64,000 bases of DNA from Malurus cyaneus samueli (taxonomy: Eukaryota; Chordata; Aves; Passeriformes; Maluridae). The number at the start of each line of letters is the position of its first letter. The stretch's first letter is position 1. The position numbers and the translations under genes are program-made. Below are positions 41,347 through 53,245 of this stretch, one piece after another. A model generated the notes under the pieces. That model was not told the origin of the DNA. It searched no databases and saw only the letters and a program-made list of their open reading frames with translations. The stretch is taken from assembly GCA_009741485.1 (NCBI GenBank), contig CM019214.1, positions 29,664,746-29,728,745 of the forward strand. The letters run 5' to 3'.

Positions 41347-43990
41347 AGGTACCTGGGAAATGTTTTTTCATTCTAAAAATATCTATTCCACAACCTTTTG
41401 CCCCATTAAAATGGGAATAAATCCTTTTATAGTATTATGCGTGAACATATATAGTCGTAATTACTTCTACAAGTAACCACTTAAGGCACTAAATCCCAGT
41501 AGACAACATTAAAAGGGACATCTTCTCAAGACAAAATGGATTTCTCTGAACAGCCTTAATATTACTAGACTTAAGGGAGATCTTAAATTTGTCAGGGACA
41601 AGTTAAGTTTCTCCTTAGCCTTGGAAACACAGAGACATCTCAAACATTTACCCTGTACCAAGTTTAATGGTGGAAGCCTGTAAATACCTTCTCTTGGCAA
41701 TTGACCTGCTCAAACATCAGTAAACTAGCACTTAAGCAAATACTCAGCCTGATTTCACCCAAGATGCTCAGTTTCATGAAGTTCAGCTGCTTTCACAATG
41801 TCATAAACTCTGCATGAATTAGTAAAGAATGCACAGTGAGAATAAGAGGCAAAGAGATGGCACATCTACAGACCAACCATCCTCATCTTGTCAATTGGAC
41901 ATAAATAAGGTCTCATAGTTTCTAGAAAATGGGCTGAGTTTAGAACAGGGTAAGTTGTGTGTGAAGCACCAACCTACATCAGGTAGTAGGCAAATTTTAG
42001 CACAAAAATTTCACTGCTTCATGAGTCTGAACACATTTAGCGCTAATGACAGTCTAAAAGGTGGGAATACCAGCAGCGTAAGGTAAGACCTCAACACCCT
42101 GTAACCACAAAATGGCCCTTTCTAAAGATTATAAAAGAAAACTTTGGAAGTTCATTAATATCTTAAATCCCTCACAGTACACAAGTGTATTGTTACTATC
42201 TGTCAGGTCAACATAATGATGAGTAAAGGGTCATCCTCACTACATTACAGCCCCAGTAAGTTCTTAGTGTGCAGTATCTTCCTGTCCCATTTATTACTCT
42301 AAAACTATCAGTGACAGAGCTACAACAAGTTCTACCGCTGCTACAAAAAATATTATTTTAAAGCAGAGCCTAATGCCCCTAAGTACAAGAGTCTAGATTT
42401 CAGCAACATGAAAAGCTTGTTGAAGTGAAAATTCACAAATGAGCTGTTTCTTTAGATTTTTCAAGTATAAACAACTTCACAAAGTAAAATCTGGCAGCAA
42501 GTTCTAGCCAGCATACAGCTTTCAACAGCAGAAACGTTGAACATGAGCTTTTATTTTTTCAACAGAAAGCTTAATAGTTGATGCCATTTAAGGACAAAAA
42601 AAGTAGCAATTAAATACAGCATATTTATTAAATATTAACAGTACAACAAAAGTCATGTTGTCAAGCAGAAGGACTCTCTTTGTAGTTTTTCCAGCCAATC
42701 ATCAGCCATAGAGCCTTATGTTGTTTCCTCTCAGGTTTTGAAACACTGACTCATGGAAATATCAGCACTGCACACTTCCTCAAAGTGGCAATCTTATAGG
42801 AAGTGTTTGTTTAGTCTTACATGACACATTGTTTTGTTTATGTATTAGGGATTCCGGTAAAAATAATTTTCAATTAAAGAAAAAAAAAGACATAAGCACA
42901 ACAGTTTCAGTTATGGGAAGCCAAAATAAATCAATTTCAACTAGGCATCCGAACAGCACATTCATTAACACAAGTACTACTTTTTTTCTTTCTAGTGCAC
43001 GTTACTTCCTTGAAACACAAGCAGAAGTTGCCAGGCGTTAAGTTCTTCCAATTCAGCTAATCACAGAAAAAACTGGACAAGAGGTAGCACCATAACAATT
43101 CCTCTTAACATTGGTATCCACATCAACAGAGCTCACCCTGCTGCCCCACAACACCAACATCTCAATAAGACATCTTTTGGAGACATCACACCATTGCCAA
43201 TTCAAACGAACAAGACAAAGACACAGGTTCCTACAAAGCTCAACTGTTTCAAAACTTCAACATTTTCAAACTAAAAAAAAGGAGACAGATGGCTCAAGCC
43301 AAATCCAAGCATGACTAGAAACAACACTCCTCAGAATATGGAAGCATTTAGGAGATCCAGGATGTAATCACCCATCTAGCTAAATATAGCTGATCCATGA
43401 GTCTCAAAAGAACAAGTTCTGGGAGCAGAAGAAAATGCTTTAATTTACCTGCAGCTTCTTGGAAATACAGGACAGCCAGCCATAGCAGTACATTACAGCA
43501 GGGCAGTCAAACATCTCTAGGCTACAGATGCTTTGCACAGCCAGAAGCCTCCCAACTGCATCAGCCTCCCCACCAAAGAAGGTATCCCAATATGGGTGTC
43601 CACACTGTGTTTGCACTGATTCCTCAAACCATCAATCCTACATTTCATCCAATTTATACCAAGGCACACCTGCACATCAGCATCCCCATTCATGATTTGC
43701 CAGCACAGGTGCTACAGAGAAGGAAACATTTTACCAGATCAAGCACAGAATATTTAAAAGTCAGAGATCAGTCACAGCTTGGCCATGAAACAAGCTACCA
43801 AAGAACAGAAATGACCATTTCTACAGCATGATAAATCAAAGTAAATCAAGGTGGGAAATGACTTGTCTCTTAACCCATTAAAAAATTCAAAACCTCTTGT
43901 CTCTAGAGAAGAGAGAAACCTACATGATATCCATGAATGGGAACTGCTAAAGGACAAATTTACTCTTGGGAATCGCTGAAAAAAGTAGTG

Positions 43991-44270
43991 TCTCTCCAAT
44001 GTTCACCATCTTTTCAGTGGTGCCCAGCAACAGGATGAGGAGTGATGGCCATAAACAGAAACACAGTAAGATCTGCCTCAACATGAGGAAGAACTTCTTT
44101 ACACTTGTTGCCCCGAAAGGTCATGGAGTCTCCCTTTCTGAAGATACACAGGAATGTGTCCAGGTGGGTTTTAATAACCCTTACTAGGTGACTCTGCCTT
44201 GACAGGAGGTTTGCAATAGGTAATCTCCACGGATCTCTTCTAACCCTAACAATTTTGCGAGTCTATATGA
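43991..44270 (+). mobile_element. CR1 LINE 3' tail (5'-truncated)
   Basis: About 280 bp matching the CR1 3' region as I know it, in order: TTCACCATCTTTTCAGTGG and TGCCCAGCAACAGGATGAGG near 44001-44040, the AACATGAGGAAGAACTTCTT block near 44080-44100, GGAGTCTCC near 44127, CTAGGTGACTCTGCC near 44185-44199, and a terminal TCTTCTAACCCTAACAATT followed by degenerate 8-mer repeats ending near 44270. The segment just before GGAGTCTCC is shorter than the usual consensus, consistent with an internal deletion. CR1 elements are typically 5'-truncated and lack poly(A), as here. It is non-coding and diverged, so probably old. It lies on the opposite strand to RASA3 in intron 1. Confidence 0.93.
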
Positions 44271-44454
44271 CCTCCCTTTAGATCCAGTCACAGGATGTTT
44301 GGCAGGGACTCTACAAGCTTCCACATACAAATTCTTCAAGACGGGGATTGCTTTACGACGCCTGTCTGATTAGGAACACTCGCTCAACCCTTAAAAGCAA
44401 TTCTGTCGCTTCCCATTTTTCTGACAAATGTCCCAGGCACAGAAAGGAGTGTGA

Positions 44455-44690
44455 CTTTTGAACACGAGTGGCAGAAAGTGGCGCTGCCGCCACGACGCCT
44501 TGGCCACGGGCAGACGGAAGCGCTCGGCTCCGCCCCCTGCCGGGCAGCGGCGGAACAGCGGGGCAGCGCCGGGCATTGTCCTCAACCTCCTCCGGGAAAC
44601 ACCGGAGGCACGAGCGGAGCACCGGAGAGCCCGGGATGCACGGGGCTTTTCCGACTCGCTTTCCAGGCTGAAATCCAGCGAGGATCCTTG
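44455..44690. promoter_or_regulatory. Small intronic GC/CpG island
   Basis: About 235 bp of CpG-dense sequence containing a GC box (CCGCCCCC near 44530) and many CG dinucleotides. It is separated from the main promoter island by about 700 bp of AT-rich sequence. It lies in intron 1, about 1.6 kb downstream of the RASA3 start codon. Open frames cross it on both strands, but this is expected where stop codons are depleted by base composition, and no strong donor follows on the minus strand. Likely roles are a secondary start region or an intragenic regulatory element; it may also be a remnant of a larger island. Confidence 0.55.
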
Positions 44691-46247
44691 CTGCAGTTCT
44701 GCAGCAATCAAGTGCTTAGCTCTGACAGGGGCTCCTCTCCGATAACTGAAGTCAGCAGGAGGATTAACTTTAGTCCGCGACATAATGAGATTGATCTTAA
44801 GGCTTTTGCTACTTTTATTATTTTCGATCTCTTTTGTAATTCAAAGAAATTCCCACACACTTGTGACTTCAATCATTTAGGCATAACATCATCACGGTTT
44901 TCTTCTCAAAATACCGCACCTAATCAAACACAAACACCCTACCAAAAGTCATCATCCTCTAAGCGAGATCTGTTCTTACCCCTTCCACTAAAAATCACCA
45001 GATAAGACAACACACTCGCATGGTGCCTGGAATTCTCCCTTGTGAAACGACCTTTTTTATTTTCCCCTCCCCTCTTTGAAAAGGGACAGAGAGGAAGTGT
45101 CTGACCATACTCTGTAGTCTTACTGAATCTGTTTTCTGGCTGTATGCAAGAACACAAAATGAATACATAATTCTTAGTTTCTATGATAAAATTTTAACTC
45201 TTAATACCTGCTATCACTGAACTACCTGCGCACAATTAACGAGGAAACGATCGTAACAAACGGTCTCTTTGAAATGCTAATGCCACTATCCAATAATGAG
45301 ATTTCGAACGTAATCTCACGTTTCAGTATTATCTAACACGACAATTGATGGCTGCAAAATTGCTTCCGAACGCAGGGACATGCAAAGGGAGATTTTTCAA
45401 GGGTTTTATGAGGAAGCCACACGCCCTCGGTACCCACTGGAGTGAGCCCGGTGCTGAACTTCGCCACTTCCACCGCAGCTCGCAGCCCCCGCGCCCCAGC
45501 CCGGGGAGGAGAACCTCTCCCTCGGTATGCGGGACTGATTGTCTTACGGAAACGAGGGATTTCCCTCACAGCCAGCACACTCAGAACTCGACCAGGGAGA
45601 GTTTAATCCGTTCGCTGACATCTGTCGCTTACTTTCTAATAATGTGGTTTGGAACTCGCTCAACAGCAAGAAGAGCGAATCTCCAAAAGAGCGAGTCGGA
45701 GGAAGCCGTGAGGAAGCGGCAGCAGCCCCTGGCTGTCCCCCTCGCCGAGGAAAGGGGCTGAGACAGCGGCTTTTGCACAGAGCCGCTTTTGGGCCGGTTT
45801 CGCACCAGCTTTGTCAGTGATACATAGTGCTCAGACTCGGTGACCGCCTTCAAACTTTCAGAGGGTAGCTTAGCAACAAAAATGAAAAAGGGGAAAAAAA
45901 GACCGAAAACCACCCTAACAAGAAAAAAATACCACCCAAAACCAAACCAAAACAAAAACCCGCGAAATCCGCCCAATATCCTGCGCAGCCCGGACTCACG
46001 CCGGCGCCGTTCGCCAGCCGGACGCACCGCGCTGCCTGCCCGTCCCCGCGGCCCCGGCCGCCTCCCAGCACCGCCGCCGCCCCGCACGGCCCCGCGGAGC
46101 CCCCCCGGACCGCGGGCACCGCCCGGCCCGCCGCCCCAGCGCCCCCCGGCGGGACACGGAGCGCAGGGCAACGCGAAGGGGCGCTCCCGCCTTCTCGCCG
46201 CGCTCCGCTCCACCGGGGGCTCCCTGCCCGCTGCCCCGCGCCCTCAC

Positions 46248-46302
46248 CGATTTTAATCCTCACGCTTTGGAAGACCCGCAGCCCCTCTTCCTCCACCGCC
46301 AT
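46248..46302 (-). CDS. RASA3: RASA3 exon 1 (N-terminus, residues 1-18)
   Basis: Coding part of the first exon, 55 nt: the ATG at 46302-46300, 18 codons and one base, then the donor G|GTGAGG at 46247-46246. The peptide is MAVEEEGLRVFQSVRIKI, differing only slightly from the human N-terminus (Glu for Asp and Arg for Lys, from memory), followed by the split Gly codon completed by exon 2. This is the lead-in and first strand of C2A. The start is chosen because it matches the family N-terminus and has a strong Kozak context (A at -3, G at +4, preceded by CCACC). Reading through the donor gives 150 codons of Gly/Ala/Arg-rich translation with no family resemblance, which supports splicing at this point. 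The exon lies inside the CpG island, as expected for a first exon. Confidence 0.95.
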
Positions 46303-46600
46303 GGTGGTGGTGGTGCCGCCGCTGCGCCTGACGCTCAGCAGTGCTGGCCCCCGCCGCCGCGGAGGCGGCGGGGACCGAGCAGAAGGAGGCAGGCGAGATG
46401 CTCCGCCGGACGGGAAGGAGGGAAGGCGGCCGGGCAGCTCAGGACGCGCCGCTACCGGGCTGGAGCGAGCGAGGGACGCGCAGCCGCGCAGCCCAGCGGG
46501 CGCAGCACCCGCCTCTCCCCCCGCGCCGGCAGCGCCCGCCCCGCCGCCGCCCCCTCATTGGCCAGCGGGCGGCGCCGCAGCGCTGATTGCCCGGTTGCCG
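46303..46600 (-). promoter_or_regulatory. RASA3: RASA3 5' UTR and core promoter region
   Basis: Sequence immediately upstream of the start codon on the minus strand. Next to the ATG is a short CCA-trinucleotide run, then GC-rich 5' UTR. A CCAAT box on the minus strand (ATTGG at 46557-46561) is followed downstream by a GC box (minus-strand GGCGGGGCGGGC, 46534-46545). No TATA box is visible. With CCAAT boxes typically 60-100 bp upstream of initiation, the start would fall near 46460-46500, giving a 5' UTR of about 160-200 nt. That position is inferred, not observed. Confidence 0.6.
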
Positions 46601-46847
46601 CTGCGGGGGGGAGAGGGGGGAGCCCCGGCAACACAGCTGGAGCGCGGGCCCGGCAGTTGCCCGCCCCGACCGATGGCCGGCCTGACCGAGGCTCCGCCGC
46701 TCCCGCACCCGCACCGTATCCGCACCCGGACCCGCCGGGATCCCCGGCCAGGCAGCGCCAGCAGGGCGAGGCTGACTAACTCCGTGGCCCCGCTCCATTG
46801 CCGGCCCGGACCAGCTGCCGGGAGCAGCCGTTGGCGTCACGGCGAAA

Positions 46848-46862
46848 GGGAGGGAGGGAGGG
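46848..46862 (+). promoter_or_regulatory. G-quadruplex motif (G3A)4 upstream of RASA3
   Basis: Four GGG tracts separated by single A residues, the most stable class of G-quadruplex motif by loop length. It sits at the upstream edge of the CpG island, about 550 bp from the ATG. The G-rich strand is the RASA3 template strand. Confidence 0.7.
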
Positions 46863-47378
46863 ATGTGCAAGTCCTGCTTCCCACACAGCCATAAAGAGAG
46901 GGCATTAGCGATGCCCCAGGTTGAAAGCCATTCATTATAGTGAGGATAAGAAGTCCCGTATTAAATAAGCAAACCCGTTTGGGCGCTGGGAGCAGGCCAG
47001 TCTGTCTCCTGGCTCCATTTGATCAGCGGCAAAGCTGGCTCTACCTGATTGCACGGGGAGAGCATGGAATTCAGATTTCAGACTTACATGATTACACACT
47101 AAACAGCAAGAAATAGGCCCTGTGTCAGAATTCAGTGCCAAACTTTGTGTCTTGTAAAGTCAGTAATTGAAATACTCCTTCCCCAAAGGTCTTGGCAAAT
47201 GCAGACGACAAAGTTCAGTGGACGTCTACAGATTACATTATTCCAAAAACCAAAAAATCAAATTTCCTTTGGTGCAATCCCAATCCCCCCTAAAATGCTT
47301 GGAATATCCCTATGCAGAACAGGCCAGGCACATCACAGTCCAATGTGTCTGAGAAGCCCTTTCTCAAGCCTTCAGACA

Positions 47379-47392
47379 AAAAAAAAAAAAAA
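47379..47392. repeat. Poly(A) tract, about 14 bp
   Basis: Short A run followed by GAAAAATTAAA, upstream of RASA3. It is simple sequence with no associated gene. Confidence 0.8.
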
Positions 47393-47643
47393 GAAAAATT
47401 AAATGCTTCCCTTTCTAGATCTAATTTCAGGAGGCACAAGAAATGCAAGCACACTAAGGACAATCTGTACATATGTTAAGAAGCTAGTAATAAAAGACAG
47501 CAAGAAATCAGAAGACAAATCAATCACATGCAGTATGAACTCTGTACCAAAGAAATTGTGCATAAGAGCCCAGTGAATACTGGCGAGCCATGCATCATTG
47601 CTTGAATCATGGAAGGTACAAAACATATAATGCCTTCATTACC

Positions 47644-47662
47644 AAAAAAAAAAAAAAAAAAA
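47644..47662. repeat. Poly(A) tract, 19 bp
   Basis: Uninterrupted run of 19 A preceded by CATTACC and followed by GGTAAAAGG, in the region upstream of RASA3. No target-site duplication was recognised. Confidence 0.9.
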
Positions 47663-50600
47663 GGTAAAAGGTGAGATATTGAAATATAGAAGAGCAAATG
47701 AAAAGCTGGGAAGGAGCTCCAACAGCAGAGGAAGTCAGCTTGTAGGAAAGCTTGAGACATCTGAGTTTTCCCACACTGATGGGCCTAACTGAAGGAAACT
47801 GCCAAGCTCACTGCCAAAAAAGGAAGCAATGAGTTATCTTAAGGAGCTGTCTGACTTACAGTGTCTTCCTTGTCTGCATAGCCAAGTGACATATGTAATT
47901 TGATAAAAATACTTTTATAGTACAAGACTCTAAAGAGATTATAAAGTACAGGCTTCCATTTACCAACATCCATGCCATAATTCCTTCCTCGCTGTAATAT
48001 ACCCAACGTCCTCTGTAACCTCATTACACTCAGTCCACTGTGTGTTGTCTTTCCTTCCATAATGCTCCCAGCTCTCTGCAATACTTCAGCTCCTCTGCCC
48101 ACTGGTTCTTTGCATCCCCCATGATACCTTCAGTGCTCCCTGCCCTAATAATCTTTAGCATTTTCTGCACCATAGCCCAAATTTCACCATTTACAATACT
48201 TCTGATTCCCCTATTTTTGTCTCACCTTTCAGCTGGACAAGAGGCAGCACAAGCAGCAGTCTGAAGAGAAATTATAAGAATGCCGATCAGAGAGCTCACA
48301 TTTTAAGAAGGACATTGTCTCAGGCTGGCTAACCTAATGTTGCTTCTCAATGCTGGATGTGACAAATGAACAGTTTTGGAGTACATATGTCTGTTTTAAC
48401 ACTCTTCATATGCTCAGATAGAAAAAGAAATATACAAAGTCTCTTGCTTTTTTTCCTTCACCGTATATGCACACACGTTGAACATTTTGGTACAAAATAA
48501 ATACAACCCCACTGGGCCATCTCACTGAAGAAAAACGACAAGCAACTCTAACACACAATGCTGTACACAGACACAAAGAATTACAGCTGTAAGCAAGTTG
48601 ATAATGTTTAGCTATAAGTAAAGATAAATGTATCCTGTGCTTAGGATCCTTAGAAATCTTCCTCAACATCATCAGGGAGAAACCTGTTTCTATGCTCTAA
48701 ATATTGGGGAGATCTGAGATAAAGTATTTTACTTCTATGTTTGCCTTCACTACGTAAGAACTTCAGCTGGCCTAATTTCCCTGTTGGAAGCTTTTCTTAT
48801 CTGCAGAAATTTGACTCCAAAATAGTCATTCAAAAAAAAAATCAATTTTTCAATTCTATTCCCAGCATTTGCTGTTGTAAGTGTTGTTCTCAGCAGATCC
48901 TGAACAGACTATCCTTCTCAATTTGCCAGAGTGTTCTTTTCAGACAGTCATGGCACTTGTAACTATATGCTTTATGTCCAGGAAATGAAAGAATATATCT
49001 ACCTATAACCCAGTCATTACATGTTCACAAAAATCAAGCTGTACATAAATTCCCCACCTCTCTATGAGCACCCAAATTTGCAGACAAAGCCCACCACCTT
49101 AAATCTAATGTAATTTGACCAAGCATAATTTCACCTTGTAATCTAAACTGCTATTTTTTTCCCCCACCCTAACCTCAGGTGTTGCTTGCAGCCTCTCTCT
49201 GTGCTAACGCTGGTGAAGGGTGTGTGATGTAACACATTGGTTGAGTAAAAAAATAAAAATACACTGTCATGACTCCCATCTGTATATTATGAAAAAATAA
49301 GAGACCCATAAGGCATGACACTTGGAAATTCTTTACCCAGGATCAGAAGCAACCTGATCAGAAAGCATCCCAGTCCAAAGGTGTGGTTAGGGCAAAGTGT
49401 CACACTGGGCAGCTTTAGGAATGCATACCTGCCCACAATTACACTTTCAGGATGTTTTTCAGGATGGCCTAGCTTTGCCAAGAGCATGGATATGTCCAGG
49501 AAAGCTGTGGCAAAATTTAACCATAAACCCAGCCTTTCCTTTAAAATATAGTCAAGCACAACCAACTTCCACACTTAAGCACAACAGAAACTACCAAGAT
49601 GCCTACAGAATCAATTAGCAGTAATTGGAACAGACCAGCTTTTAACAACATCAAAACACTAAAAAAAAAGTAATTAAAAAAACAACTTCTAGCAATAGGG
49701 ATAAAAATCTGAGAAAACCCTTCTTAGAGTTTTCACCATGGAATAAATTAAGATTCCTCACATTAAAATCTACAAATGGCTGCTTGCAGCTCTCTGTGCT
49801 GTCCAGCTACACTTCTGGTTTCCCACCAGATCTTTTCTGCTGAAACTCTTTGGCAGTGTTCTGGTGTATCAGTGTGCTAGTTTATTTTCTGTCGGATCTT
49901 GTTTTCTTGACATACAGCTGAAGTTGCTTCCTGTGTAATAAACATGTCTCCAAATGCTATACAGTCCAACGATGTTAATGGAAGCACTGCTTCAAAATTC
50001 ACATGAATATGTATTTTTAAAGATGTGAAACAGTATAAAGAACAGCCAAAGAATGTGTGTTGCTTTTTCAATTTCTCCATGGCTGAAATGAAACCTCAGC
50101 AGCAGTATCACATATGAATGTGCGTATTACAGATAATATGTGCAGGCAACATGAGGTTTGCAGCTGCTAGCAGTCTGATCTAGGCAAAAAAATCTAGGCA
50201 AAGTGAAATACTGCTTTTTAAGATGTGGATGAGTCTGTAAGTAACAATGTCTTTCTCAACTTTCTTCATCCAAGCCATATGGGTTTATATTATCAGCTCT
50301 TCAGAGGATTCTTGGATCTAAATTAGACTACAAAGAAGGTCATTTTCTGTGACTCATTTGTGCCAAGCAAGGAAATCATTTCCTCTCTTGATCTACATGA
50401 TAGCTTTCTCTTGGGAGGAAACAGAATATAAGAAGCTCTCTAATCTCCTTTTGCATTATGCAAGAAACTAACAAAATATGAACCTTCTATCCCCAGGGTA
50501 GCACAAAGCTGCTACCTATATTTATGTGAAGGAACAACAAATTTAAGACGAAACTAAGGAAATATCACTGTTATAAAAAGCAAGACTATGATCTGATGAT

Positions 50601-53172
50601 TGAGCAAGATACCTTAATTGAATTCTGGGAATACATAGACAGTTTCAACTAATAATATCTGTATTAAGCCTAAAGGCAGCTGCTATCCATATAGATATGC
50701 TGCATGATATGACTACTACGCTGACAAGGGTGACCCAATAAACATTTATCTCTGGGAAAGTGAGTGGAGAAGCAAAGATATCTTGTTAGTGCCTCTGCAT
50801 CCCATTCCCTTCTGAGTAGTAAATTCAGATCTTGCAGTGATACCTCTCACAGTAAGTCAGCAAAAGTAGATGGGTATTTTTGCTCCTGAAATCCTAGAAC
50901 CAACCCACTGGTCAGGAAAAGGCTGCAGTCCTTCCTCCAGTCTCTATGCAGAGTGAGATATGGCAGAAATATACTATGCAAGTAGGAAATTAAGATTGAG
51001 TCTGTGATTACCTGTGTCTCCCAAGGCCAAGAGTTTGCATCTGATGTAGCTACAGAGGAATGAAGAAACAGTAGTGAAATTGCTTTTATGATTACTCTGG
51101 CAGATAAACACTATGGCCATTACATTAAATAAAAGAAAAAGGAAAGAGAATGATGACGAGAAGAAACTTTCAATTAGCAAAATGTCAGCAATAGTGACAA
51201 GAAAGCACAGATTTCACAATAATACAGAAGTGACAAAGTTTAGTTGAAGGAGAAACATGGGAAAGAGCAGATACTAGTGAGGTGTCTGTTACTGAACTCT
51301 ATGTATGTATCAGTATATACGCATGTATGGTACACTCACACACTGGATAAAAATAGATCTGTGCATCAGAATCAGGAAAACCGGGCATTGCACTGCAGAT
51401 ACTACACTTAAAGAAAGCAAAGATCTCCCCTGTGACTCCTGAGTACAGGAAGTAAAGTATGTCTACATGGTTTTCTTACTACTTGCCCTTTAAAAAAATC
51501 CCACATTTTTGCTGCTTGTTGCTGGAACGCTGGGCCAGGAAGAGGCCAGAATGGTGAAAAGAAAAATTACCTTAATTACAGGAAAAAGGGGCCAGTGAGA
51601 ACTGATTGTTACAATAGCCAAGATAATGCAACTGATTTCCATGGTATATGCTTTTAAAATTTTTTTCTTGTTCATCACTTCTAAAAATCTGTCAGTCTAA
51701 CTTCCTCCTAAAATATGTAACTGTGTTAAAATCCAAGTTATTTCAGCAGCAAGCACAGAATGTTCAGGACTCCAGTCAAGTTTACCAACATGAAATACCT
51801 TCTGGTTAAACTGCAAAAGCATTGTGCTCTGGGCCCTATCTGCTTTACTTGAACCTACAAACTTTGCTTTCCTATTAAGGAATACATCCTCTTAACCTTC
51901 TATAAAAGATTATAATGTAATAAAACTCAAATAAAAAAAACAAAAGCAAAAACAAAACAAAACACTAAAACTCCCTGTAATTATGTCAAAGAATGAAATA
52001 TTGTGAATTTTACTGCAGTTTAATAAGTATGCATCTATTCTGATATCTTCCACATTAACCTTCTGCGAAACTGCTAAGTAAAAACAGCAGATAATATTGA
52101 GGAAGTAAAAACTGAACCGCAATAGGACTTTCTACTGTTTTAAAGATACTGGGTACTCCTGTTTACCATAAATATATGGTTATGCAAACAGGCATATAAA
52201 CAACCATATTTCATGAGTCATTGCACATTGGCAGCCATGATCACCGTTTTCATATCTCTTTTGCTTTTATGTCATCAGCTCATCTGTAGTCTTCTCTGTT
52301 CTTCATGAGAATTTATTTGACAAAACATGATTCCACCCCTACTCTTCAGCTCCAAGGCAAACTCCTTTCAACCATCCTCTCAGTTTGGCAGCTCCAATAG
52401 TACTGAACCCCCTCTTCTGAGGGGTCTGCAAAGAGAGTTTCTACCCCATCTTCTCCCTCTTATCCACACCCTGAGGAAAGCCATTGGGATCATACTACCA
52501 ACATCCATCCCAAAACACACATAAAACAAACACTTCTCTGCCTCTGAGATGTGTTCCAGTTTTGTGCTGTAAGCAAGACCTGTAAGACAGATGCTATGAA
52601 GTTTACATTGACTTGTGAAGCTTTGCATAATTCACCCACGAGCAGCGGCACACAGCTACTCCAATGCTGCTGTAAGGCTTGAATAGACTTTTCCATGCAG
52701 TCACGCGTTTAGTATGGGTCAGGTCCTGTGGTCTTCCATTTGCTCAAATACCCCATTGAAGCCAATGCTGGAAGGTCAACTTGCAAATGCCACCCTCTCT
52801 CTGTGTGCTGAATAGCTCCCATTGAACACACTGGGATTACTCATGTGTGTGAGTGACTACTGACAAGAGCAAAAGGAGCAAAATCTGGTCCTCATTAGGG
52901 GCTACCAATCTGAAAAACACCTTCTAGCACTAGTAGCTTTCAGGCAGAACAACTCTGACAGCGAGAAGCTACGTAGGAAAGGCACTATAGCAACAGTTGT
53001 CACTATATTTTAGCACATAATTCTTTAAAGCATCAGTTTATTATCCAGGCATGACTACATGGAGGAACTCTATCCCATCACAGCTGATGAGCACAGATAA
53101 TCTTATACTGTGAAATGCAATTAGCCAGATGGTTATTTGGAGGTTTTTGGAATAGAAGCAATTTCTCTGATC

Positions 53173-53245
53173 TGGGAGATTAAAAAAATCAAGGCTGAAT
53201 TAAAAAAAAATAAAAAAGAAAATTAAAATAAAAATCATACCACAA
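53173..53245. repeat. A-rich low-complexity tract
   Basis: Series of TTAAAAAAA, AATTAAAAAAAAATAAAAAA and AAAATTAAAATAAAAAT blocks; intergenic simple sequence followed about 40 bp later by a short AATAAT run. Confidence 0.75.

Larger units (their letters stand above)
9395..46247 (-). other. RASA3: RASA3 intron 1 (36.85 kb)
   Basis: Bounded by the exon 1 donor (G|GTGAGG at 46247-46246) and the exon 2 acceptor (AG at 9396-9395). Both flanking exons are phase 1, so they join to give one Gly codon. A long first intron is usual for RASA3. Most of it is AT-rich unique sequence in which I see no nested gene on either strand. Listed separately are a GC-rich patch with a donor near 30.4 kb, a CR1 tail at 43991-44270, a GC island at 44.46-44.69 kb and simple repeats. 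Several reading frames of 80-145 codons occur (for example around 30.0-30.9, 39.5-40.1 and 43.4-43.8 kb), but none shows a recognised domain or is bounded by convincing splice sites. Confidence 0.93.
45380..46900. promoter_or_regulatory. RASA3: RASA3 promoter CpG island
   Basis: The most GC- and CpG-rich stretch of the window, densest at about 46000-46760. It spans the start of intron 1, exon 1 and the upstream region. CpG islands at 5' ends mark broadly expressed TATA-less promoters, and RASA3 exon 1 sits inside this one. The island also has an A-rich interruption at about 45880-45960 within the intron. Long reading frames run through it on both strands (up to about 197 codons), a composition effect. 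CpG-island promoters are often bidirectional, so a divergent non-coding transcript is possible, but nothing in the sequence proves one. Confidence 0.9.

Noticed and set aside
43397..43831. 144-codon plus-strand frame next to the CR1 tail
   Set aside because: No recognised domain, composition rich in Ser/Thr/Gln/His, and no splice or start context; likely chance.
45998..46302. Alternative longer exon 1 using a GTGAGT donor at 45999-45998
   Set aside because: From the RASA3 ATG this donor falls in phase 0 and would shift exon 2 out of frame. The donor at 46247 gives the conserved Gly-Glu-Ala-Lys junction.
45629..46894. Several long open frames (up to about 197 codons) on both strands across the CpG island
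   Set aside because: They are Ala/Arg/Pro/Gly-rich translations of GC-rich sequence where stop codons are depleted. The true coding part is only 55 nt, ended by a consensus donor, and the rest has no family resemblance.
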